DNA of 64,000 nucleotides from Cymodocea nodosa (GCA_036874045.1 CM072344.1:10140501-10204500), one strand, 5' to 3'; shown: positions 1 to 12,034, counted from the stretch's first letter. The notes: generated by a model not told the origin, from the sequence alone. Program-made: numbers and translations.

Positions 1-1207
1 TTGATTCTTCAGCTTCAACAGTGTTAGGAACATTGTCAATATGCTCAACATTCATCTGTTCAGTCTCTATAGAATGTTAAGAGTACAATTTTTCCACAAA
101 TTCTACAACCGGTGTATCTGTTTGTAATTGTTCATTTTGTTCAATAGATAATTCCATTGATTCATGCTGTGAATTCTCAGACTCTGCTTCTATAGATTTC
201 GTAGAAGGCTGGTTAACTTTTAGCTCTTCTAGAGTCTTAACAATTTCAATGTCTGCTACTCTAGACAATTCAGCTTGTGAACTAGTTACTGCTTCAACAT
301 TGTCAATTATATTTGCAATAACTTGTTCAATGTCAGGTGCCTGATGCTCTGATTTGTAAATTTCTGCAACATCAGGACTTGTACTAATAGAAAAACTTGA
401 GCTCATATTTGACTTGGATTTCTTCTCAAGTTTTCTAGCAAGGGAAAATAAGGTCTCATTATCTTCATCAGTTTCAGTGTGTTCGGAACTGATGAGTTTA
501 TCAGATGCACAATAAGGTACAATGTCTAGACATACATTGTCCTTTGGAAATAAATTTTCATCTGATTTTCCTTTTTCAATAGACTTTGTTTCCTAAGACA
601 TAATTTTTTTGACTTTCCTTCTTCTATAACATTTCTATTTCTCCTTTTCAAGTATTGCTGTTTTCTTTTCAAATTGCTCCATAAAAGTTTTCTACTTTAA
701 TTCTTCTAAGGCACTTTCTATTGCAACGGCCTTTCAAAGACTGTCAACTTTTGTTTTGTCTACAGCAATATCTGATTCTACTTGTTTTGAATATAAAGGA
801 GTAGGGATAGCTGATTCATGCTCTCCCTCAAATGCATGTAGTCTTGTACCGTTTATAGGAGTTTGAGGAGTTCTATTTGATGAACCTACACCTTTTTCCA
901 AATATTTTGCATACTGTTCCAAATATGCAATCTCAGCACATTTCATTCTGTATTCTCTATCAAATTTACTACGAATACCCATGTATGCAATATTTGCATC
1001 AGTATGTTGAAGTTCTTGTCTAACTTCATCTAATATACCCTGAGGAAAGAAGTAATCTCTATAAAGTTTTGCTAACCTTTTGTCCACTCGAAATATTTTC
1101 TTGAGCCAAGTACGTGGAACTTCATCATTCTCTATTTCTTTTCCTTTTGCATCTCTTTTGCTCTTGCCTTTTCCTCTGCTATGACCTTTGTAGAACTTGG
1201 AGACCAT
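1..1207 (-). pseudogene. Family A ORF3 remnant (A1), N-terminal part
   Basis: The start is placed at the ATG whose complement is at 1205-1207 (protein MVSKFYKG...), the same start as in the other family A copies. The visible parts are a basic Gly/Arg/Lys-rich N-terminus, a helical segment around RVDKRLAKLYRDYFF, a Lys/Glu-rich helical stretch, and a Ser/Glu-rich acidic region. The core domain and the Gln-rich tail would lie to the left of the window. No signal peptide or membrane segment is visible. The frame is broken. Function is unknown; see the ORF3 entry of A2 for domain comments. Confidence 0.8.
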
Positions 1208-2797
1208 CGTCGTAGGTTGTAACAACAACAAGCGGGAAAGATTTTCTTGACAAAGTTTACAAATAACATAAGTGCTCGTGTAATAAGTGTTTAAATAGGG
1301 TTTTTAGGTGTGTAACTCAACGTGAAGAGAAGTCGGGTTTAGAAATTAAATAAATATTGAATAAAGTTTATTCAATCAAGATACCTAAAATATTCAAGTA
1401 TAACTCATTGAGTTAACTAACCTAACGAGTAAAATGCTGTCTAAAGGCAGTTTTACACGTTACCTTATCTAACATAACGTCTAGTTAGTACACTTAAAAT
1501 AATTTTCGAATGCTTCCAACTGAAACATTTCGAAAACAAAATAAAAGCTAAACTTTACATTATCTTGAAAACATTGTAAACTATTTGATCATTTTGTCCT
1601 TTGAATCTAAAATAGTTTATTTTTCTTTGTAAATTATTTCATCAAGATCTTAAGAGGACAGTAATTTAGATTAACTAAGATTTGTATTCTAAATTATATT
1701 AATCTGTTTTCGACAATGTTAATCCTCCCCCTACAAATATACTTCAAATATATTCAATCAAAATACAAAATATACTTGTAGTGACAATAGATGTTAAGTA
1801 TAACTATACTTTTAAATTTTCTTTTTAGAGACTTCCGTTATCCTGACATCATCAAAAATGATTTCTAGAATCAATTCCTACTGTATATGAATCAAAACAC
1901 AACTTTGAACTCAATTCAATTAATTCAAGGAGAATAAAAGAATGTATCTCAAATAAACATTTTCAAAAGTACTAATGTTGATTCAATAAATCAGTAGTCA
2001 TATTGGTATATACTATATGCGATTCAAAGATATCAGTAATTAATGAAACAACTTTTTCTTTTCAAAACAGTAAATATTGATAATTTTCTTTAAAAGTTAG
2101 TTTGAAAAGCTTGAATCATACAAGAGCTTTCTAATGTACCCGTGTAATGAGCTTTCAGTCAACAATCCCAGATCTGATCAGGACCTTAGGTTGCCAGATT
2201 TAAAGAATCCTTTTTCAGGACAACAATCCTTACATACCTATCTGCTCAAGTACAAAAGGCTCGTGATCAAACTAATCAATAAACTCTCAAAGATTTTCAC
2301 TTTGTAAGCACTTTTCATTTTAAGCACAGTATATATGTATTCCATTAATACAGATGCAATAAAACACAAATCTCATACAATTTTTACTTCTATGATTGTA
2401 CTCAGAATATGAATAAGTTTTAATAAGCTTATACTTTTGATTAACAATTTAAGATGAGTTACATATAACTTATTCTACAAGTTTAATCAATTAAGTCAAA
2501 TTTATGCATGATCATATGCATTTTCCTTGATTCAAAGAAAACATTTAATCAAAATTTCAGAATGTCAGAAGTATTTAATGTTTTTCATTTACACTTCCAC
2601 TTAAAATTGTAAAAACCATTAAAATTGATAAACTACTTTAAAATCAATAAGATACTACTATGATTTTATAGTAAATACATAGTATCTTAAGCAACAGTTT
2701 AGATATTACTTTAGATATTTTGTAATAAGTATATAATATCTATGAGGTGAACAACATCATCAATAATATTTATCTTTTTATGTGGAGTTTAAGCATT
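1208..2797 (-). other. pol-ORF3 spacer of A1
   Basis: A non-coding stretch of about 1.6 kb, alignable by eye with 16422-18007, 41242-42830 and 51166-52747. On the minus strand it holds a polypurine tract (GTAGGGGGAG, complement at about 1724-1733), copies of the AACTCGTTAGGTTAG-type motif, and a TATTTAAA box shortly before ORF3 (complement near 1292-1299). No coding signal was seen. Confidence 0.8.
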
Positions 2798-4320
2798 TTA
2801 CACATCACATAGCCTACAAATACCCAAATTTAATCTAATGTTGTAGAATGTATTTTCGTCTAGAGGTTTTGTAAATATATCAGCTAATTGATTTTTACTA
2901 GACACAAATTCTAATTTAATTTTTCCTTCAATTACGTTATCTCTTAGAAAATGATGTCTAACCTCTATATGCTTTGCTCTCGAATGTAATACAGAATTTT
3001 TGGAAAGATTTATTGCAAAACTACTGTCACAATAAATCTCAGTTCTATCATAAGATAATCCAAAATCTTCTAAAGTTTTCCTTATCGACAGAATCTGAGT
3101 GCAACACAGTGTAGCAGCAACATATTCAGCTTCTGTAGTAGAAAGTGCTACACAATTTTGCTTTTTACTAAACCATGACACCAAATTATTTTCCAATAAT
3201 TGACATGTTCCACTGGTACTCTTTCTATCAGATTTAGATCCTGCATAATCAGCATCAATATATCCAATAAGATCTATTGAACTATCTTTAGAATAATACA
3301 GTCTGAAATTTTTAGTTCCTTGTATATATCTAAATAGTCTTTTAACTGCAATTAAGTGTGATTCCTTAGGATTAAATTGAAATCTAGCACAAACACACAC
3401 AGCAAACATAATATCAGGTCTACTAGCAATCAAATAAAGTAAAGAACTAATCATACTTCTGTATTTTCTTTGACCTATAGATTTTCGTATGTCATCAATA
3501 TCTAACTTTAAAGTAGTACTCATAGGAGTTCCTTGAATCCTTGTATCATTAAAATTAAATTTCTTAAGCATTTCATCTGCATATTTTTCCTGATTTAAAA
3601 ATATACCTTTATCTTTTATGACACTCAGCAAATTAAATCCTAGGTTTTCTACATATAGTACATTTGAAATAACACAAGTAGGAGTTATTTGAACATTGCC
3701 CATACCTATGATTTTATCTTTGCTTTTGTTTCCAAATGTTACACTTCCTTTCATGGTATTTGTAAAATTTTGTAATAGACTTTCCTATCCGGTCATGTGA
3801 CTTGACGCTCCATTGTCCAAGATCCATTTTGATGTTGTTTCCTCCTACAACACAAATTAAGAAAACTTTTTCTTGGTACCCCATGTTGTTGAGGACCAAG
3901 TTCATTAAACGCATATTTCTTCTTTTTGTTTAAAAATAGTTTAACATTATCATTTATATTCTTATTAGTTGTAAGTACTATTGATTTATCATTAGCTTCA
4001 TACTCACATATAGCATTATTGCTTTTGCAATCATTCTTTTTGTTTTCAGATGTAGTATAATCAAGACCAAACAGATTTTTATCAGATGTTAATTTATTTT
4101 GGTCATGCTCATACATTTCAGTAAGTTCATACCAAGATTTTATACTTGTATTAACATTTTTCGTATATACAAAATCTTTTTCTGCACAAGAATTTTTAGT
4201 TTTATCACATGCAGAATGAGTAATTGGTCTAATACTAGTGTATTGAATTACATGCTCAGGTTTCTGAATTTTCAGTTTACTACAATTGTCTAAAATTTTA
4301 GAAACATTAGAAACTGAATT
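2798..4320 (-). pseudogene. gag-pol remnants of A1
   Basis: On the minus strand, 2798 to about 3600 encodes the Copia RNase H end and the terminal part of RT ([30 protein letters not shown], ending LGICRLCDV). From about 3600 to 4320 the sequence encodes protease-proximal and Gag C-terminal pieces (VTFGNKSKDKI, VISNVLYVENLGFNLLSV, CKSNNAICEYEAND). It is very close to A2, A3 and A4 over the parts retained. The gene is broken and incomplete; no product is expected. Confidence 0.85.
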
Positions 4321-4740
4321 TTGGCTTCCCTTCCCACGACGCGATCACTCCTCACAATGGTTGTCAAGCACTATGTTTGGCTCGGAATCGACCTGACATC
4401 AGGTAAGTATCCTCACAGACCTCCGATGGTTAATGATTATGGTGGTGATGATGATGGTTGGTGTGGAACTTTAGAGAATTGCGACGCTCATCCTCCTCTA
4501 CACACACTATCCGCGCATCGATCACACACACTTTCTTTTTTTCTTCTTTTCTTTTATATTTCTTCAGTAGTAACTGCTTCTGCTTGAATGGTCGGTTGGA
4601 TTTCCTTCATTCGTATCAACGGCGATGATTTCTTTCCCTGTGCGATACGTGCAAATGTGGTTTTTCTCTTCCAACTATCTGTTCCTGTAACCGCTACAGT
4701 GGCATATTAGAAAATAGATTTAACTATAAAATACATGCAA
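4321..4740. other. GC-richer island of unknown origin
   Basis: Base composition differs clearly from both neighbours (clusters such as CCCACGACGCG and CCGCGCATCG). No retroelement protein is recognisable. An open frame runs 4321-4587 on plus (internal ATG at about 4357, MVVKHYVWLGIDLTSG). Within it is a textbook splice donor (CAG|GTAAGT, GT at 4403) and a strong pyrimidine tract ending TTTCTTCAG at 4567, giving a possible in-phase 165-base intron. A second short frame starts at 4588. It could be a captured host-gene scrap or part of an unrecognised transposon. No function is assigned. Confidence 0.4.
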
Positions 4741-5286
4741 TAAAGAAATAAGCCACTAACATAATGCGTTACCTTAGTGTGTATTCATGTAACTCAACGT
4801 GTATAGTTATGCTAACTTAACGAGTTAAACATGTGCATCTCACATGATATACTAAAGCATTTAAATTCAACACGTGCATAAATCTAACTATCCAATGCTC
4901 AGGTGCATTTCGGATAGTTATAGATAACTCACCGAAAGTTCACTTAAATCATTCATTATGGTTTCGACACTTGTACTTCAAGAAATAATAAAATATTTTC
5001 TCAAAACATAACTGTTCGGCAATTTAAACATAACTATCTGATACATGTTCGGTCTGTTAAACATAACTGTTCAAAATATCATAAAATTCGGATACTTAAG
5101 AATTTCACAGCCTACAACTTACCTACAATTCATAAATGTACTAAATTAACATTAATTCCCCAAAATTAAGCAGATTCTTCAATTAAAGCATATAATAGTG
5201 CAATTATAACATAATGGCTTAATTCTCATATGATAAGCTAAATATTATGCATTTAACCGTTAATAATATGCACTTTTTCATTCTAA
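4741..5286. repeat. Divergent LTR-like sequence related to family A
   Basis: The stretch at about 4755-4890 resembles the minus-strand family A LTR near 13165-13290: AACTCAACG, TAACTTAACGAGTTAAACA and CTCACATGAT occur in the same order. Beyond 4890 it carries TTCGGATAGTTA- and AACTGTTCGG-type motifs like those of family B, F and D LTRs. No coding sequence was seen. It is probably an old, degraded LTR; the boundaries are approximate. Confidence 0.5.
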
Positions 5287-5481
5287 ACAGGGGTGGACTA
5301 GCCAAGTTGGTGAACCACCTAAAACTTGTTGTGTGTTATCTTTCTTTACTGCGTTGCATTCGTTTAATATCATCTCATTTCATTACTGTTTGAATCACTT
5401 GATTCAACATTCAAAAGAATATAAAATATTTACACATATTCACCATTCACCCCCCCTTTGGTGAGTCTACCGATCCTAACA
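5287..5481 (+). repeat. Family B LTR 3' end (B1)
   Basis: About 195 bases from GGGTGGACTAGCCAAG to CCGATCCTAACA are nearly the same as 6709-6895. The terminal block (TTCACCCCCC ... GATCCTAACA) resembles the 3' ends of family A and F LTRs. No primer-binding site follows, so this is a solo or truncated LTR end. Confidence 0.65.
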
Positions 5482-6895
5482 CAGTTAAGTTGGTTGAATG
5501 ATCAGAGAGTTATGGAGTTAACTATCCAAAAGAAAAAGGAAAATCGGAAAGTTAGAAAGGCTAACTATTCGAAACTTAAGTCATTCAATTAACCACGTGC
5601 AGAAATACAAAACAAAATCTTAAAGGACTTTTTCGGAGAGTTAAATAACTATCTGAGTTTTCTTTTGGAGAGTTAGATAACTATTTGAGTTTTTTGGAGA
5701 GTTACAAGTATAACTTTTTGAAACTTAAGTCATCTTATTACGCACGTGCAGAATGGAGAAGCCGGCAGTTGGCTTAAATAACTATCCGAATTTTCAAAGA
5801 GAGTTTCGGTAAGTTACAATTTAACTATCTAAAACTTAAGTTATTGAAATTTCCCACATGTAGAATTCCAGACAGATGTTCAAATGGGTTTTCAGAGAGT
5901 TAGAAAGATAACTATCTGAAAAATGGGAAGGTTTCAGTGACTTAAATTATTAACTATTCGAAACTTAAGTTATGATTTTATGCAAGTGCAGATTTGAAGG
6001 GACAGCTGTCGGAGACTTAAATGAAAGTTCGGAGAGTTACAGTAATTATCTATCCGAAAGTCAAGAGCTCTTTTTGGTAAGTTAAATACAAGTCTTCGAA
6101 CACTTGACATTACACGTGAGCAACTTAAAATCCTCACGTGACTTAGATAACAGAATATGAGTGATGAATCGGTAAGTTATGGATGCTTTTCAATAAGTTA
6201 TTTTTATAACCATCCGAAAGCCTGAGATTTTCGGAAGGTTACTTATTGAACATCAGACAAAACGATAACTTACCATATTTAGGTCTGATTATTTACCAAG
6301 TACAGCAGAATACATCCGTTGAAAGAAAAATATGATCGTTATACCTTTGGTATAAATATGAGGAGTTTAAGAGAGGAAAATACAGAGATAACATATATAC
6401 CACATACAATGAGCTACACTCCAATTCCAATTACACTCAAGTCTGCAAACAGTGAAGCATATTCTAAAGATCTACTGTAGAAAAAGCTTTGTGCGCCAAA
6501 ACTCTGATTGAAAGACTCAAGCTGTTGGTTCATGGCTTCAACCTGAAAGCTACATTTAGTTGTTGGTTTGAGTTTCGACCTGAAAACTCTAGAGGTTGGT
6601 TTACTATAGTTTATACCTGAAAACTTCTGTGTTGTTGGTTCTTGCTTTGACCTGAAAGCAAGTGTGTAAGTGTTGAAACACTTAGTGAAGCTCAAGTGAA
6701 TCTTGGGGGTGGACTAGCCAAGTTGGTGAACCACCTAAAACTTACTGTGTGTTATCTTTCTTTACTGCTTTGCATTCGTTTAGTTTCATCTCATTTCATT
6801 TCTGTTGAATCATTCGATTCAGCAATCAAAAGAATATAAAAAAATTACACACATTCACCATTCACCCCCCTCTAGTGAGTCTACCGATCCTAACA
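5482..6895 (+). repeat. Family B LTR (B2)
   Basis: It ends in TCACCCCCCTCTAGTG...GATCCTAACA at 6895. Its body is packed with TTCGGAGAGTTA / TAACTATCCGAA inverted-repeat motifs, ACTTAAGT boxes and CACGTGCAGA boxes. The section near 6310-6350 is the reverse complement of 31030-31085, which ties it to the minus copy at 30622-31690. The left boundary is uncertain. There is no protein-coding potential; the frame at 6414-6695 is on the opposite strand of LTR sequence and is not believed. Confidence 0.65.
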
Positions 6896-8089
6896 TGTTG
6901 AACTATCATTTTTTTGAAGAATTTTCTGATTTACTGATTCACTTTCACTATCTATTTTTAGCTTCTTCAATTTTCCTACTATGTCTTCATCAAAAGATAC
7001 ATTCATTGACTCTTCTACTCTTCTTTCATGTTCAAAATATACCCTATAAGCCTTACTTCTCGAAGAGTATCCAACAAGTAGAGCAAGATCAGACTTTGCA
7101 TCAAATTTGTCCTTTTAATCCCTGTCATATGCTTTGAGCATCTATTGTCAATAATCCACTTGGACGTTTGAGCTTCCTTGTCCATGTAGTCCTCTTGGGT
7201 AGTAAAGCACACGTTTACAGATGCCTCTTCCTCTAAGTCTGATGAACTGCTGTCATCCCATGTGGCTTTCAAGGCCATTTTCTTCTTATATCATTTTTCT
7301 GAAATTTCTGGTCAATATTAAAACTTCATCCTCATCTGAACTTGGTTGATCTTTTGTTGAAGGAAAGGCTAGTTCTTTTTCTTAGCCTTTCTTTTCATGA
7401 CTCCTTCTTCTTCTTTCCATTCCTTCATCTAGACTTCATGAGCAAGAAGATTTCCCAACAGATCTTCAATTGAATAATTGTTTAAATCTTTTGAGTCTTG
7501 TATGGAAGTAGATTTCTACTTCCATTCAACTGTCAGGCTTTTTAGGATCTTCTGTACTTGTTCACGATTAGAAAAGTCCCTTCCAAGACCTCTTAGTTCA
7601 TTTATAATTTCTATGAATCTAGAAAACATTTCAGTAATACTTTCTTTATCAAGCATTTTGAATAATTCATATTTTCTTAACAAAATGCTAATCTTTTTAT
7701 CTTTTACTTAGATGGTTCCTTCATATGTGATTTGAAGAGTTTTCCAAGCCTCATGAGAAGATTTACATGCAGATATTTTGTTATACTGTTCACCAATCAG
7801 TGCACAGTAGATTGAGTTTAGCCTACGAGCATCCATCTGGATGATTCTTTCATCCTCCTCAGACCAGTCACTTTCATGACTGATTGGAAGTGGTGTACCA
7901 TGTACAACCATTCTCTAGAGTTTTACATCAGTACTCTTGAGAAAACACTCCATCCTATTTTTCCAATAGCTATAATTGCTACCATCAAATAGGGGAGGTT
8001 GATGGATATTCTAACCCTCTATAGTGTGAAAAGCTATGATCTCAGATGATTAAATCTATTAACGAGATCAACATTGCTCTGATACCAAT
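6896..8089 (-). pseudogene. Copia gag-pol fragment E (Sirevirus-like)
   Basis: On the minus strand, 7708-7911 encodes a Gag N-terminal segment (ARRLNSIYCALIGEQYNKIS, SSHEAWKTLQITYEGT) of the UBN2/DUF4219-like Copia Gag type. The stretch at 7015-7278 encodes the post-zinc-finger segment (KATWDDSSSSDLEEEA) and a protease-start remnant (WIIDNRCSKHMTG). The element is strongly shortened and has several breaks. It is followed on the minus strand's 5' side by a primer-binding site and the beginning of an LTR. It is diverged from both family A and family F Gag. Confidence 0.75.
8076..8087 (-). other. Primer-binding site of fragment E (tRNA-iMet)
   Basis: The plus strand reads GCTCTGATACCA, so the minus strand reads TGGTATCAGAGC, the standard plant Copia site complementary to the 3' end of initiator-Met tRNA. 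It lies two bases inside the LTR edge at 8090. Confidence 0.85.
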
Positions 8090-8150
8090 TGTTAGGACCT
8101 GATGGCTTACCAAAGGGGGGGTGAATGGTAATAATTTGTTTCTTAACAGT
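8090..8150 (-). repeat. LTR end of fragment E
   Basis: It begins TGTTAGGACC and holds the G-run followed by TGAATGG that also marks the ends of family B, A and F LTRs (in reverse complement). Only about 60 bases are recognisable before the sequence changes character. The inner boundary is approximate. Confidence 0.6.
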
Positions 8151-8431
8151 TTTGTTGAGGAACCCGCTGAGGGACTCGAGGGCTGATGGGTTGAGGGACC
8201 TAAAGGACTTGGAGGGTGAAGAGAGAAAGCCTTAGGGACCTATGGGAGAAGGGGGTTAATCCTAATGGTTCCTCCCACGAACTCGGACTTGTGAGAGTTT
8301 TTGGGCTTACTTAAAAGGATTGGTAACGCCTTTGTTATCAGCTCGAGTTTTTAGCATAATGGTAGCCTAGTCCTAACAAGTGGTATCAGAGCAAAATCAA
8401 CTTAGGACCCTTAAGTATTAAACAAGTGGTA
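8151..8431 (+). repeat. Unclassified LTR end with primer-binding site (X)
   Basis: A more GC-rich stretch ends CTAGTCCTAACA at 8378 and is followed by AG and TGGTATCAGAGC (8381-8392), a second initiator-Met primer-binding site facing plus. It is unlike the F1 LTR at 29434-30621, so it is probably the 5' edge of a different element lying against F1. No coding sequence was seen. Confidence 0.6.
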
Positions 8432-11399
8432 GCTTTGGGTCTGGCAAGGTTCAAGTAATTGAGAAATGCTTTATAAATGATGTCTTATTAGTGGAAAACT
8501 TAGGTTTTAATTTATTGAGTGTTCCTGTTTTAATGAAGTTTTACAGAGTAATTTTTGAAAAAGATTCTTGTAAAATTATGGACATGTCTACAAACGAAAT
8601 TTTATTCACTACATATAAGAAAGGATCCGTTTGTATTTTGAATTTGCCTTCTAATATTATTAAAGACAATGCTTGCTTAATTGCAAAATCAGATGAAGTT
8701 ATTTTATGGCATAGAATGCTAGGACACTCAAATTTAAAATTATTACAAAAGCTATCTAAAAAGAATCTAGTTAGAGGTTTACCTAATATTAAGTACTCGA
8801 AATAGTTTATGTGTGATGCATGTCAACTAGGTAAATTACATAAAACATCATTTAAAAGTTTAAATGAAATAACAAGTAAAAGAGTATTAGAACTAGTGCA
8901 TATGGATTTATTTGGACCAACTAGGACAACCAGTCTAGGAGGTAAACATTATGCTTTTGTACTAGTTGATGACTATTCTAGATTTACTTCAGTCTATTTT
9001 CTAGCTATTAAAACTGAAGTTTTTGAAATATTTAAGATATTCTGTAATAAAGTTTAGAATGAGCAAAATGTTAAAATTCAAAAACTTAGGAGTGATCATG
9101 GTACAGAATTTGATAATGATCAAATGGACACCTTTTGTGAAGAATTAGGCATAGATCATAGGTACTCATTTCCAAGAGCTCCTTCACAAAATGGAATGTA
9201 GACCGTAAAAATAGATCACTTCAGGAAATGTCTAGAACCATATTAAATGAGAATAACTTACCCTTATTTCTCTAGGCAGAAGCAGTTCATACAGCATGCT
9301 AAGTTATAAATAGAGTGCATCTAAGACTAATTTTAGATAAAATGCCTTATGATAAATAGTATAACAGGGTTCCCAAAATAAGTTATTTAAAACCCTTTGG
9401 CGGTAAGTGTTTTATTTTAAATACTAAGGAACGAAGAGATAAATTTAGAGCCAAATTAGATGAGGGCATTTTTGTTGGTTATTCCATTAGAAGTAAGGCA
9501 TATAGAGTTTATAATAAATCAACAAAAATCATTGAGGAAACCCTACATGTAAAATTTCATGAAAATTCTCATTTGGATGTTAGAAATGCTGAAAACTTTG
9601 ATTCAGAAATTCTCCTAGAAATGGTATCAAATGATGTTGACAGAGAAATTGAGAGATTATCTAACAGAATAAGAAATATAAACTTAAATGATGAAAATTT
9701 AGAAGAAAATAATGACATACCTATAGAAAATATGGAACAACATAGAAATTGGTGTTATGCTTCATCTCATCCTATCGATCAGATAATAGGCGATCCTAAT
9801 CAAGGAGTTAGGACTAGGTCATCAGTAGTCAACATTTGTGGTGCTTATTCATTTGTTTCTTTACTAGAACCTAAGAAAATTGAAGATGCCTTAGAAGATG
9901 AATTTTGGTATTTAGCTATGCAAGATGAGCTAAATCAATTTATAAGAAATGAGGTATGGGATCTAGTTCCACCACTTGAAAATCAATCCATAATAGGAAC
10001 AAGGTGGGTATTTAGAAACAAAGTAGATCAAGATGGACATATAGTTAAAAATAAAGCTAGATTAGTTGCTCAAGGTTACAAGCAAGAGGAAGGAATTGAC
10101 TATGATGAAACATTTGCTCCTGTTGCTAGACTAGAATCAATACGAATTTTGTTAGCATATGCTTGTTATATGGATTTCAAATTATATCAAATGGATGTTA
10201 AGACTGCCTTTTTAAATGGATATATAAAAGAAGAAGTGTATGTAAAACAACCTCTAGGTTTTGAAGATTCAAAACATCCTAAGTATGTTTATAAGCTTAA
10301 GAAGGCACTATATGGCCTCAAACAAGCCCCTAGATCTTGGTATGAGAGATTATCTAAATTCCTTATGGAAAAAGGGTATTCTATGAGAAAGGCAGATCAC
10401 ACTCTTTTTATCAAGAAGATCGAAAAAGATATATTGGTAGTTCAAATCTATGTAGATGACATCATATTTGGAGCAACAAATGATAAATTAGTTAAGTCCT
10501 TTTCAAAAGACATGACTAATCAATTTGAAATGAGTATGATGGGTGAACTATCATTTTTTCTAGGCTTACAAATTAAGCAATTAGATCAAGGTACTTTTAT
10601 TTCACAAGAAAAATATACTCAAGATTTATTAAAGAGGTTTGGTTTAGACAACACTAAAACAAAGAATACACCAATGAGTACTATCACCAAGTTCGATAAA
10701 GATGTCTCTGGAAAAACTGTAGATGTAAAACAATATAAAAGTATGATTGGTTCATTACTTTATTTAACAGCTAGCCAACCAAATATTATGTTTAGTGTGT
10801 GTACTTGTGCTAGATATCAATCTAATCCTAAGGAATCACACCTACTTGCTGTTAAACGAATTTTTAAATATCTATTAGGAACCATCAATTTCGGATTGTT
10901 TTACTTTAAACACAGTTCTTTAAACTTAGTAGGTTATAGTGATGCTGATTTCGTAGGATGTAAGTCTGAAAGAAAAAGTACTAGTGGCACTTGTCAATTA
11001 TTAGGAAATTCTTTAGTGTCATGGTTTAGCAAAAAGCAAAATTGTGTAGCATTATCTACAACTGAAGCTGAATATATAGCTACCGCACTTTGCTATGCTC
11101 AAATCCTGTGGATCAGACAAACTTTAAAAGATTTTAATTTAGACTATGAACCAACTAAGATTTTCTATGATAGTAGTTCTACAATAAGTTTATCTAAAAA
11201 TCCTATCTTACATTCATTAGCAAAACAAATAGAAGTTTGACATCATTTTCTAAGGGATAATATTATAAAAGGAAAAATAGTATTAAATTTTGTTCCTACC
11301 ATAGAATAATTAGCAGATCTATTTACAAAACACTTAGATGAAAATACCTTTTCAAAATTACAATTAGAACTTGGTATCTGTACGTTATCAAATGTTTAA
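8432..11399 (+). pseudogene. pol of F1
   Basis: In order: end of protease (VENLGFNLLSV), integrase zinc-binding segment (LWHRMLGHSN ... MCDACQLGK, about 8700-8840), integrase core (HMDLFGPTRTTSLGG, about 8900), the RT domain, which makes up most of the open stretch 9573-11240 ([52 protein letters not shown]), and RNase H ([21 protein letters not shown]). The RT signature matches Sirevirus-type Copia. It is related to family A pol but diverged along its whole length. The frame is broken in several places; no gag precedes it. Confidence 0.9.
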
Positions 11400-12031
11400 A
11401 TTGTCCTGTTCATTGCATTTTGATTTGTTATAAAGGTAGTTTTAGAATTTAATGTCTTTATTATTAAAAAAAACAAACAAAATATCTATTTTCGAATTAC
11501 AGTTTTCTAGTAGTCAAGAATTTATGAAATTCTGATTTTTATTAAAGTCAATTTATTTAAGAAAAATTTAGAAAAGATTACATAAGGAAAGTTAAATTGA
11601 TTCAATGTGAGTGCCAACTGTATTTTTGTTACTTATGTATATGCTGTTATAAAGATTTTAACAGGAAAATACATAGAAAGTATGTACTTTTTATTAAAGG
11701 AAAGTTATTAACATTCTGTTAGAAAAATTAAGTCTCGCGGTTGCCTCTAATTTAATTTACTATCTTGTTTTATTTCTTTTTTGTTTGTTTGTAATTACTT
11801 GAGTAATTAAGTCCATTGGGGGATCTTAAACCCTAGTCACTTAAACCAACTAGTTTAGGATGTGCTGACTGAAAACTCATTTTGCAAGTAATTCAGATTA
11901 CAATTAAAAATAAAAAGTAATAAAAATAATAAAAAATTACCTATTCTCACTTGTCATTGAGTAACTGGTTATCTTTCCCCTAAGCAAGGAATTGTGATCA
12001 AGTAAAAAGATGATATTGTGAGAGGTAATAC

Positions 12032-12034
<3 letters not shown>
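11400..12034 (+). other. pol-ORF3 spacer of F1, left half
   Basis: AT-rich non-coding sequence after the end of RNase H. No gene, RNA or clear motif array was seen in this half; the motif-rich half of the spacer lies beyond the inserted A2, at 25163-26528. Confidence 0.7.

Larger units (their letters stand above)
1..4320 (-). mobile_element. Family A Sirevirus-like Copia remnant (A1)
   Basis: Fossil LTR retrotransposon in reverse orientation. On the minus strand it reads gag/protease remnant, RNase H, spacer, ORF3, and then runs off the left edge of the window. The order and sequence match the fuller family A copies at 12067-25162 and 34063-46316. No LTR lies inside the window, and the right side stops abruptly inside gag against unrelated DNA at about 4320. 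The copy is incomplete, with several breaks, and most of the integrase and RT region is not represented. Age cannot be estimated without LTRs. Confidence 0.9.

Noticed and set aside
6414-6695. 93-codon minus frame in the B2 LTR
   Set aside because: Lies in LTR sequence homologous to 30622-31690, where the frame is not kept; no recognisable domain.
8076-8087. tRNA gene near the primer-binding sites
   Set aside because: Only the 12-base complement of the tRNA 3' end is present; no cloverleaf or internal promoter boxes are visible.
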